58,385 nt of DNA from Rhodospirillales bacterium (GTDB lineage: Bacteria; Pseudomonadota; Alphaproteobacteria; CACIAM-22H2): positions 1 through 58,385 of the forward strand of contig JAEUKX010000039.1 in assembly GCA_016794025.1 (NCBI GenBank). Reading direction: 5' to 3'. Both the position numbers and the translations under genes were made by a program. The notes under the pieces are model-generated. The model was not told the DNA's origin. It did no database searches and saw only the letters and a program-made list of their open reading frames with translations. Positions 26,817-33,604 of this stretch are shown here, one piece after another; position 1 is the first letter of the stretch; every line of letters starts with the position of its first letter.

Positions 26817-27005
26817 ATGATCCAGCCCATCAACGAACCCCGGCAGAAGCGGATGCAAGCAATGCCCCGCAAGATCACCAGCATCACATCGACCCGACGG
26901 AAGGGCCCCTCGACGAAATCCGACATTCCGGATATCGCCGAAGTTCTCGCGAGCCTGAAAAAGATACTCGTCGAAGACGGGCTCCTGCCGCACACCAAGC
27001 ACTGA
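26817..27005 (+). CDS. Small basic protein, function unknown
   Basis: 62 residues from ATG 26817 (ATG 26793 would add 8). Not recognised. The N-terminal half is basic and Ser/Thr/Lys/Arg-rich (MPRKITSITSTRRKG) and probably unstructured. The C-terminal half is a plausible amphipathic helix, DIPDIAEVLASLKKILVEDG, ending LLPHTKH. No signal or membrane segment. Support for a real gene comes from its own candidate promoter, an operator-like dyad, and a strong terminator 20 bp after the stop. No clear Shine-Dalgarno precedes either ATG. It is divergent from the SOS cassette with a LexA-like box between them. Confidence 0.55.
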   Translation: MIQPINEPRQKRMQAMPRKITSITSTRRKGPSTKSDIPDIAEVLASLKKILVEDGLLPHTKH

Positions 27006-27024
27006 ATCCGGCGCCTGCCTCGTG

Positions 27025-27058
27025 AAAAGGGCTGCATCCGCAGGATGCAGCCCTTTTT
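27025..27058. terminator. Bidirectional rho-independent terminator
   Basis: AAAAGGGCTGCATCC, loop GCA, GGATGCAGCCCTTTTT: an uninterrupted stem of about 15 bp including the A/T ends. It closes the small gene ending at 27005 and the convergent glpD ending at 27064. Confidence 0.93.
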
Positions 27059-27063
27059 CGTGA

Positions 27064-28605
27064 TCAGTTCGAAATACGGCCCAGCCCGTGCGCCTCGGCG
27101 AGATAGCTGCCAAGCGCCGCCTGATCGGCGAGCCCGATATGCAACCCGAGCTTCGAGCGGCGGAAGAGGATGTCGTTGGGCGTGCGCGCCCACTCCTCGC
27201 GGACAAGGAGATCGACCTCCGCCGCATAAAGACCGGCACCGAAATGGATGCCGAGATCGGCGAGTTCCTTCTTGCCCGAAAGAAATCGAAGCGTGCGGCC
27301 GCCGTGCCGGCGCGCCATCCCGCGAAGATGCGCTTCCGGCACGAACGCAAACTGCATTGCCAGATCGCGAACGAACCGATCGAAATCGCCGTCGACCCCA
27401 TCGAGTTCGCCGCCAGGCAGCTTGGCGCGCGCAGTCCAGCCCGCCTTCATTCTTGGGAAAAAGGGGGCAAGCTTCTCGAGCGAATGCTCGGCCAGACGGC
27501 GGAACGTCGTGATCTTGCCGCCAAAGATGGACAATACCGGTGCCAGGCCGTCTCCGCCGTCGAGCGAAAGGACGTAATCGCGCGTGGTTTCGCTCGCGTT
27601 GTCGGCACCATCGTCATAGAGCGGCCGCACGCCGGAATAGCTCCAGACGGCATCCGAAGGGCTGATCGGGCGCGCAAGAAAGCGGTTCGCCGCCCTGCAG
27701 AGATAATCGACTTCCTCGGGCGTGATCGCCGCCCGGCCGGGATCGCCCTCGAAAACGACGTCCGTTGTGCCGACAAGCGTGAAACGGTCCTGATAGGGGA
27801 TCACGAACACGATCCGCCGATCGTCGTTCTGGAGGATGAACGCATGATCGCCTTCATACTGGCGCGGAACGACGATATGGCTGCCCTTCACGAGCTTCAG
27901 CGATGCCGGCGCGTTCGATCCGAGTACACCCGACAGCGTCTGCATGACCCACGGGCCAGCCGCATTGACGACGGCGCGCGCGCGAACCTCGCCTTTCTGG
28001 CCCGATATTCGGTCGGAAAGCGAGACACTCCAAAATCCGCCCTCGCGCCGGGCGGATGTCGCCTGCGTGCGCACACGGATATCGGCACCAAGGTCGGCCG
28101 CATGCCGCGCACAAAGTGCCACGAGCCGGGCATCGTCGACCCAGCCATCGGAATAGACGAAGCCCACCTTCACGTCGTCACGCAATCCCCGGCCGTAGGG
28201 ACTGCCGGGCAGATCGACCTTGTGCGAACCCGGCAGACGCGAACGGCGGCCCGGCATCCAGCCCAGATAATCATAGAGAAACAGTCCCGCCCGGATCATC
28301 CAGACGGGGCGCAGGCTGGCGTCGTGCGGAAGGACGAAGCGCATCGGCCACATGATGTGTGGCGCGCCGTCGAGCAGGACATCGCGTTCGGAAAGCGCCT
28401 CGCGGACGAGGCGGAACTCGTAATGCTCGAGATAGCGCAAGCCGCCATGGATGAGCTTGGTCGATGCCGATGAAGTTGCGGAAGCAAGATCGTTCTGCTC
28501 GACCAGCAGCACCGAAAGACCGCGGCCGGCGGCATCCCGTGCGATGCCGCATCCGTTGACGCCGCCGCCGATGATCAGGAGATCGTAGGGAGAATCAGAC
28601 TGCAT
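27064..28605 (-). CDS. glpD: Aerobic glycerol-3-phosphate dehydrogenase
   Basis: 513 residues. FAD-dependent, membrane-associated oxidation of glycerol 3-phosphate to DHAP with electrons to quinone. FAD-binding motif IIGGGVNGCGIARDAAGRG at the N-terminus; the substrate-region signatures SSASTKLIHGGLRYLE and GGKITTFRRLAEHSLEKL; VVNAAGPWV in the middle. The C-terminal DAO_C-like domain contains PEAHLRGMARRHG and VDLLVREEWARTPNDILFRR. The ATG at 28605 is clear. Monocistronic here, with no glpF, glpK or glpR alongside. Confidence 0.96.
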   Translation of the reverse strand: MQSDSPYDLLIIGGGVNGCGIARDAAGRGLSVLLVEQNDLASATSSASTKLIHGGLRYLEHYEFRLVREALSERDVLLDGAPHIMWPMRFVLPHDASLRPVWMIRAGLFLYDYLGWMPGRRSRLPGSHKVDLPGSPYGRGLRDDVKVGFVYSDGWVDDARLVALCARHAADLGADIRVRTQATSARREGGFWSVSLSDRISGQKGEVRARAVVNAAGPWVMQTLSGVLGSNAPASLKLVKGSHIVVPRQYEGDHAFILQNDDRRIVFVIPYQDRFTLVGTTDVVFEGDPGRAAITPEEVDYLCRAANRFLARPISPSDAVWSYSGVRPLYDDGADNASETTRDYVLSLDGGDGLAPVLSIFGGKITTFRRLAEHSLEKLAPFFPRMKAGWTARAKLPGGELDGVDGDFDRFVRDLAMQFAFVPEAHLRGMARRHGGRTLRFLSGKKELADLGIHFGAGLYAAEVDLLVREEWARTPNDILFRRSKLGLHIGLADQAALGSYLAEAHGLGRISN

Positions 28606-28643
28606 GCGCGAAGATTAGCCACAAAAAACCAGACACACGCAAT

Positions 28644-28982
28644 TCACTCCCGGAAGCCGGACTTTCGTAGGCAGTCTGCCACGCCAGCGTCGATCCGGTT
28701 CATGTAGCGCGTCTGCGCCACCAATGCGAGATCGACGTCCATCCGGCACCGGTCGCGCGCCAGGCGATCGCCGTCCTCGGGGCAAGGGCGTACCGGCGGC
28801 GGGGAGGGCGGGGGGCCACCTGCCATCCTGGCCTCCGCCTCGCAGCGCGTGCGGATGCGGGCCTGCTCCTCGTGACCTAGCGACGGATGACGAAGGACTG
28901 ACGGATCGACGGAGGGCGTGCATGCTGCCACAAATCCGACACAGCATGTCGCCACAAGAAAATTCAGGGCGCCGGAACGCAT
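28644..28982 (-). CDS. Small lipoprotein of unknown function
   Basis: 112 residues. The N-terminus MRSGALNFLVATCCVGFVAAC has a hydrophobic core and a lipobox VAAC, so the mature protein would be lipidated at the second of the close cysteines. The mature part is short and Pro/Arg-rich with a PPPSPPPVRPCPEDGDR stretch and further cysteines (RTRCEAE, RDRCRMD, VADCLRK), possibly forming disulfides. Not recognised. It is divergent from the LpxR-like gene with 46 bp between starts, so the two envelope genes may share control. Confidence 0.65.
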   Translation of the reverse strand: MRSGALNFLVATCCVGFVAACTPSVDPSVLRHPSLGHEEQARIRTRCEAEARMAGGPPPSPPPVRPCPEDGDRLARDRCRMDVDLALVAQTRYMNRIDAGVADCLRKSGFRE

Positions 28983-29028
28983 CGCGCCCACTGTAGTCCC
29001 AAGGCGGGGAATCCGGTATGGGTGCGAA

Positions 29029-30063
29029 ATGTCGAAAAGGCTGACAATCGTGGCGGCCGTGCTTTCCATCGGCACGATCGGGGCTGCAAGCGCGCAGGAC
29101 AAGGCGGATAGTCCTCGCGGCACGCTCTCGATCGTCGTGGAAAACGACAAGTTCAACTCGCTGGACGAGAACAGCCAGACGGACAGGAATTTCACGAACG
29201 GGATCCGCCTGAACTGGATATCGGAACCCCGATCGACCCCGGAGTGGGGCCGCCAGATCGCAAGCCTTGTCCCGATGTTTCCCGAAGGCGGGACGACGCG
29301 CGTCGGCTATGCGTTCGGGCAGAACATGTATACGCCGGAGAACATCAGGACACGCGGGCTGATCATGAACGATCGGCCGTACGCCGGCTGGACCTACATT
29401 GCCGGAGCCATCACTTCCAGTCGCGAGACCGGCAACAACGCGCAGCTCGACACGCTCGAGATCAACCTTGGAATCGTCGGACCGCAAAGTTATGCGGCGG
29501 AAACGCAGCGCGAGTATCATCGGCTGATCGGCGCGCCGCTTCCGCAGGGCTGGAACAACCAGTTGCGCAACGAGCCGGGCGTCGTGCTTTTCTACGAGCG
29601 GAAATGGCGCAATGTCGCGCGTTCCACGATCTTTCCCGGCATCGAAGGCGACTTTTCGCCACACGTCGGCGCTTCGCTCGGCAACGTGTTCACCTATGCC
29701 GGCACCGGCCTCACGCTGCGCATCGGCCATAACCTAGGTGTCGACTATGGGCCGCCGCGCATCCGCCCGGGGCTTGCCGGATCAATGCATTTCGAGAGTC
29801 CGGAAAGCGAACCGTTTGCGATTTACGGATTCGTCGGGACGGAAGGGCGCGCCGTCGGCCGCGATATCACGCTCGACGGGAACACCTTTGCGCGGAGCCA
29901 CTCCGTCGACCGCCGCCCGCTCGTCGGCGATATCCAGACGGGCTTTGCCGTCGTGCTCATGCCGGTCCGATTTACGTTCACATATGTCCTGCGAACGCGC
30001 GAATTCGAGACGCAAAGCGCACCGGATCGCTTCGGTGCCTTGTCGTTGTCCGTGAAATTCTAG
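29029..30063 (+). CDS. LpxR-like outer-membrane lipid A deacylase (DUF2219)
   Basis: 344 residues. Signal peptide (SKRLTIVAAVLSIG then AASAQD), followed by a 12-stranded barrel pattern. Family landmarks: END (39-40) and TDRNFTNG (51-58) near the N-terminus, GPQSYAAETQREYHRLIGAP with H164, GWNNQLRNEPG and YERKW, and a terminal aromatic residue (VKF). LpxR removes the 3'-acyloxyacyl chain of lipid A in Salmonella, with Asn, Asp, Thr and His in the site, all of which have plausible counterparts here. The activity in this organism is inferred. ATG 29029 is chosen over upstream in-frame starts because it begins the signal peptide. Confidence 0.82.
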   Translation: MSKRLTIVAAVLSIGTIGAASAQDKADSPRGTLSIVVENDKFNSLDENSQTDRNFTNGIRLNWISEPRSTPEWGRQIASLVPMFPEGGTTRVGYAFGQNMYTPENIRTRGLIMNDRPYAGWTYIAGAITSSRETGNNAQLDTLEINLGIVGPQSYAAETQREYHRLIGAPLPQGWNNQLRNEPGVVLFYERKWRNVARSTIFPGIEGDFSPHVGASLGNVFTYAGTGLTLRIGHNLGVDYGPPRIRPGLAGSMHFESPESEPFAIYGFVGTEGRAVGRDITLDGNTFARSHSVDRRPLVGDIQTGFAVVLMPVRFTFTYVLRTREFETQSAPDRFGALSLSVKF

Positions 30064-30107
30064 GGTGGACGGTGCCGCGTCTCGAGCCGGCCGCCGGAAA
30101 GAAGGCG

Positions 30108-30182
30108 TGGCTCCCTGGGCAAGATTCGAACTTGCGACCAGCCGATTAACAGTCGGCTGCTCTACCGCTGAGCTACCAGGGA
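30108..30182 (-). tRNA. tRNA-Asn (anticodon GUU)
   Basis: 75-nt cloverleaf. Acceptor TCCCTGG/CCAGGGA, G discriminator and encoded CCA. Anticodon stem AGCCGA/TCGGCT with loop CTGTTAA gives anticodon GTT. T-arm AGTTCGAATCT. Confidence 0.97.
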
Positions 30183-30244
30183 ACGCGAAACGCGGCAGGC
30201 TTATAACAAAAATCCGGCGCCGATCCAGCCCCAAATTGCGGCGG

Positions 30245-30319
30245 TGGAGGCCGGGGGCGGAATCGAACCGCCGTATAGCGGATTTGCAATCCGCTGCATT
30301 ACCACTTTGCTACCCGGCC
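30245..30319 (-). tRNA. tRNA-Cys (anticodon GCA)
   Basis: 75-nt cloverleaf. Acceptor GGCCGGG/CCCGGCC, T discriminator and encoded CCA. Anticodon loop TTGCAAA between paired GCGGA/TCCGC gives anticodon GCA. It lies 62 bp upstream of tRNA-Asn on the same strand, likely one transcript. Confidence 0.96.
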
Positions 30320-30429
30320 GCCAGGCGCCGAGTGGACGTATAGTGTCACGGGTTAAAGGGGTCAACAGGCCGCTGTCGTCTTGAACGTGGCCGACCGGCC
30401 ACAGATTCAACGATCTAGCTGCGCTTCGA

Positions 30430-30458
30430 TTGTCTTGCCGGCGCGACGGACATATAAA
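30430..30458 (+). promoter_or_regulatory. Candidate sigma70-type promoter of the pcm-like gene
   Basis: TTGTCT (30430-30435), exact 17-nt spacer, TATAAA (30453-30458), about 72 bp upstream of the ATG at 30531. It is the only AT-rich -10 block in the 211-bp gap after tRNA-Cys. Confidence 0.55.
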
Positions 30459-30530
30459 TCGGGGTGCGGCCGGGGCGGGGATTCGTCCGGCTGCGCGTCC
30501 ATTCGCCACAAATTCCGGAAGAATGCCGAC

Positions 30531-31184
30531 ATGGATTTCGCGACCGCACGCCACAACATGATCGAGAGCCAATTGCGGACGAACAAGGTCGTCGATGAGG
30601 CGATCGTCGACGCCATGTCCAGGCTCCCGCGCGAGTCCTTTGTCCCTGATTCGCTCCGTTCGGTCGCCTACGTCGACGACGACGTGCAGATCGGCAGGGA
30701 ACGCTATCTCCTCGAGCCGCTCGTGTTTGCGAGGCTGGCCCAGGAACTTTCGGTCAAATCCGGCGCACGCATTCTGATCGTCGGTGCCGGAAGCGGTTAC
30801 GGTGCGGCCGTTCTGGAACGCGCCGGCGCGACCGTTCTGGCGCTCGAAAGCGACAGCAGCATCGCCGCTGCGGCCAAGATTTCGCTTTCTCGTCTCAATG
30901 TCCGGAACATTTCGGTCGTTGAAGGGCCGCTTCACGCCGGATGGCCTTCGGCGGCACCTTACGACGCGATCCTCATCGAGGGGGCTGTCGGGGCACTGCC
31001 GGACGCGCTCGCGATGCAGGTCGCGCCCGGGGGACGAATCGTGGGCGTCATCGCCAGGCCGGGTCAGCCCGGACGGGCGGTCGTGTGGGCGAAATTCGGC
31101 AACACCCTCACGAGCCGGGTCCTGTTCGACGCGAACGTTCCTGTGCTTCCTGGGCTGGCGGCTGCGCCGGAGTTCGTATTTTAG
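30531..31184 (+). CDS. Protein-L-isoaspartate O-methyltransferase family protein
   Basis: 217 residues. SAM-dependent methyltransferase fold with the PCMT family N-terminus (ARHNMIESQLRTNKVVDEAI, RESFVPD) and motif I VGAGSGYGAAVLE (84-96), then ALESD and GPYDAILIEGA-like APYDAILIEGA. The family methylates isoaspartyl residues. The alphaproteobacterial branch that sits next to tolC is shorter than E. coli Pcm-containing operon members and its true substrate is unproven. ATG 30531 is preceded by CCGGAAGA. First of the conserved order pcm-like, tolC, popZ, valS. Confidence 0.88.
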   Translation: MDFATARHNMIESQLRTNKVVDEAIVDAMSRLPRESFVPDSLRSVAYVDDDVQIGRERYLLEPLVFARLAQELSVKSGARILIVGAGSGYGAAVLERAGATVLALESDSSIAAAAKISLSRLNVRNISVVEGPLHAGWPSAAPYDAILIEGAVGALPDALAMQVAPGGRIVGVIARPGQPGRAVVWAKFGNTLTSRVLFDANVPVLPGLAAAPEFVF

Positions 31185-31267
31185 CTCCTGCGGCGCGGGA
31201 CTTGCTTGCCGGACGAGGTTGCAGACACCGTGTCATTCCCGGTTTGGTGTAACTTTCGAATAATCCG

Positions 31268-31293
31268 TTGGCCGAATCGGGCAAATTGGCCGA
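31268..31293 (+). repeat. Direct repeat TTGGCCGA in the tolC upstream region
   Basis: Two exact copies of TTGGCCGA at 31268-31275 and 31286-31293 with an 18-bp period, in the 230-bp gap between the pcm-like gene and tolC. Could be a regulator site, or chance in a GC-rich spacer. The rest of the gap shows no gene. Confidence 0.35.
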
Positions 31294-31414
31294 TATGATT
31301 CCCGATCCGATGCCGGCCTCGAGTCGGGCAGCGCCGGATTGGCTGCATGTTTGGTGGCGCCCGAGACTTTGACCGGGCGGGACAACGAGTTTGGGACTGA
31401 GGAGCACTGGGACG

Positions 31415-32830
31415 ATGAACTTCCTTATGCGCACGACGGCGACGGCGGCCTTGGCATTGGCCGTCGGCATGGTGTCGGTGCCGCTGCGCGCGCAGTCTCT
31501 CGAGGATGCGCTCGCCAGTGCCTACAAATCGAATCCGGAGATACTCGCGCAGCGTGCCGCTCTGCGTGCCGTCGACGAGCAGGTGCCAAGGGCGCTTTCG
31601 CAGTGGCGCCCGACCGTGCAGATCACCGGAAATGCCGGCCCGGCGCGAGACTATAACTACACGACGACGACGCGCTTCGGATCGAACGGTGACTCCGATC
31701 GCGCGACAACGGAGACCCAGCGCACACGCCAGCAGCAAGCCGCAACGCTTCAGGTGACCCAGCCGCTCTATCGTGGCGGACGGTCGGAAGCCGAACTCAA
31801 CCGCGCGGAATCCAACGTCAAGGCATCCCGCGCGCAGCTTTCCGCGACCGAGCAGCGCGTGCTTCTCGACGCCGCGACGGCCTACATCAATCTTGCGCGC
31901 GAGCTCGCGGTTCTCGATCTAAACGTCAACAACGTGCAGGTTCTCCAGCGCCAGCTGGATGCGGCACGCGACCGCTTTCAGGTCGGTGAAATCACGCGCA
32001 CCGACGTGAGCCAGGCCGAGGCGCGTCTTGCGCAGGCACAAGCGACGCGCACAGGTTCGGAAGGCAACGTCAACAGTGCACGCGCGACCTATACCCGGGT
32101 CGTCGGCGAGGAGGCGGGCCGCCTTGCCGTTCCAAAGGTACCCGGGAACCTGCCCGGCTCGGCCGGCGAAGCGCGCGATCTGGCCCTTTCGGCCAATCCG
32201 ACAGTCACGCAGGCGCGTTACGCGTTCGAGTCCGCCGGCCACGATGTCTCGCTCATCGAGGGCGAGAAGCTGCCGACGGTCAACCTCCAGGCCGACGCAA
32301 TCCATTCGAACGAGCCCGCAGGCAACCGCGGCGTGCGTCGCGAGACAGTCGACCTGCTCGTGGCCGTGACCGTGCCGATCTATCAGCAGGGCCTGACCGA
32401 CGCCCGCGTGCGCGAGGCGAAGCAGACAAAGGGCCAGCGGCGAACGCAGATCGACGTTTCGCAGCGTCAGGTCGTGGATGATGCGAACCGTGCATGGCAG
32501 CAGCTGACAACCGCGCGTGCGCAGATCGAATCGTTCCAGGCGCAGATCCGTGCCAACGAGATCGCGCTTGAAGGTGTTTCCCAGGAGGCGCGCGTCGGTT
32601 CGCGTACGGTGCTCGATGTCCTGAATGCCGAGCAGGAACTGCTCAACAGCCGGGTCAGCCTGGTCCAGGCACAGCGCGATCAGGTCCTCGCTGCATTCCA
32701 ACTGCTTTCGGCGACGGGTCGCCTGACGGCGCGCGACATGGGCCTGAAAGTCGAGCTCTACGATCCTGCGGCATACCTGGAGTCGACGCGTGATCGCTGG
32801 AGTGGTACCAAGATACCGGGAGAGGAATGA
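31415..32830 (+). CDS. tolC: TolC family outer membrane efflux channel
   Basis: 471 residues. Signal peptide MNFLMRTTATAALALAVGM ending near LRAQS. Two outer-membrane-factor repeats follow, with long coiled-coil helices (e.g. AELNRAESNVKASRAQLSA, QLDAARDRFQVGEITRTDV and the matching second-half VSQEARVGSRTVLDVLNAE). The LEDALASAYKSNPEILAQRA start is typical of TolC. It forms the trimeric exit duct for type I secretion and RND/MFS efflux pumps. ATG 31415 is preferred over an upstream start at 31391 because the signal peptide begins here. No pump genes adjoin, so it is probably shared by several systems. Confidence 0.93.
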   Translation: MNFLMRTTATAALALAVGMVSVPLRAQSLEDALASAYKSNPEILAQRAALRAVDEQVPRALSQWRPTVQITGNAGPARDYNYTTTTRFGSNGDSDRATTETQRTRQQQAATLQVTQPLYRGGRSEAELNRAESNVKASRAQLSATEQRVLLDAATAYINLARELAVLDLNVNNVQVLQRQLDAARDRFQVGEITRTDVSQAEARLAQAQATRTGSEGNVNSARATYTRVVGEEAGRLAVPKVPGNLPGSAGEARDLALSANPTVTQARYAFESAGHDVSLIEGEKLPTVNLQADAIHSNEPAGNRGVRRETVDLLVAVTVPIYQQGLTDARVREAKQTKGQRRTQIDVSQRQVVDDANRAWQQLTTARAQIESFQAQIRANEIALEGVSQEARVGSRTVLDVLNAEQELLNSRVSLVQAQRDQVLAAFQLLSATGRLTARDMGLKVELYDPAAYLESTRDRWSGTKIPGEE

Positions 32831-32930
32831 CGGCGGGCAGGGCGCCGAAGTTTTTCTTTCCGGTGGATATCTCTGGCGTGCCGACGGCGGCTCGCCTAAG
32901 CTCCGGACTTGGAATGGTTAAAGCACGACG

Positions 32931-33572
32931 ATGACGGATCCGAAGAACCAACAAGAACCGTCGATGGAGGAGATCCTCGCCTCCATCCGTCGCATCATTT
33001 CTGAAGACGGAGAGGCAGGGAAGGCGCCACCGGCGGCCCCGGCCGCAGAGGCTGCTGCGCCCCCGCCACCCCCGCCTCCGCCTCCACCGCCGCCTCCACC
33101 GGCTGCTGCGCCGCCGCCTCCACCGCCCCCGATGCCGGAGCCGGAACCGGAGCCCATGCCGGAACCGGAGCCCGAGCCGGCGATGGAAGCGCCTCCGCCT
33201 CCGCCGCCCCCGCCGCCACCACCCCCTCCGCCGCCGCCGCCACCTCGCCCGAGGATGCCGGAGCCGGAAATGGATGATGTGCTGGAGTTGACGAACGTCG
33301 TCGACAAGCCGCCGCCGGTCATGGCGGAGGAGCCACGACGGCTCATGTCCGACGAGACGGCGCGTCAGGCTTCCGATTCGCTCCAGGGACTTCAGGCGCG
33401 AGTGCCGCGTAACCTGCTGCTTGGCAACTCGGATCTCACCATCGAGGATCTGGTTCGCGCCGAACTTCGCCCAATCCTGAAGGCGTGGCTCGACCAGTAT
33501 CTGCCGGATCTGGTCGAGCGGATGGTCCAACGCGAGATTCGCCGCATCACGCGAGAGTCTCAGGACTATTGA
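32931..33572 (+). CDS. popZ: Polar organizing protein PopZ (DUF2497)
   Basis: 213 residues. The three-part PopZ plan is plain. An N-terminal helix binds partners (EPSMEEILASIRRIISEDG, residues 9-27). A long proline-rich acidic linker (about 35-105) includes runs of eight or more prolines and PEPEPEP. A C-terminal oligomerisation domain (LTIEDLVRAELRPIL, then WLDQYLPDLVERMVQREIRRI) closes it. In Caulobacter PopZ forms the polar matrix that tethers the centromere (ParB-parS) and cell-cycle kinases. Position directly before valS matches other alphaproteobacteria. The linker is unusually proline-heavy. Confidence 0.93.
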   Translation: MTDPKNQQEPSMEEILASIRRIISEDGEAGKAPPAAPAAEAAAPPPPPPPPPPPPPPAAAPPPPPPPMPEPEPEPMPEPEPEPAMEAPPPPPPPPPPPPPPPPPPRPRMPEPEMDDVLELTNVVDKPPPVMAEEPRRLMSDETARQASDSLQGLQARVPRNLLLGNSDLTIEDLVRAELRPILKAWLDQYLPDLVERMVQREIRRITRESQDY

Positions 33573-33604
33573 GCCGCAGGCCCGCGTCCGTCTATTAGAG
33601 CCGC

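Noticed and set aside
30105..30320. Possible integration hotspot at the paired tRNA genes
   Set aside because: No integrase, no attachment-site duplication and no composition shift beside the tRNA-Asn/tRNA-Cys pair.
33060..33245. Repetitive CCGCC-rich block resembling a tandem repeat or CRISPR-like array
   Set aside because: It encodes the in-frame proline-rich PopZ linker; units are irregular and there are no spacers.
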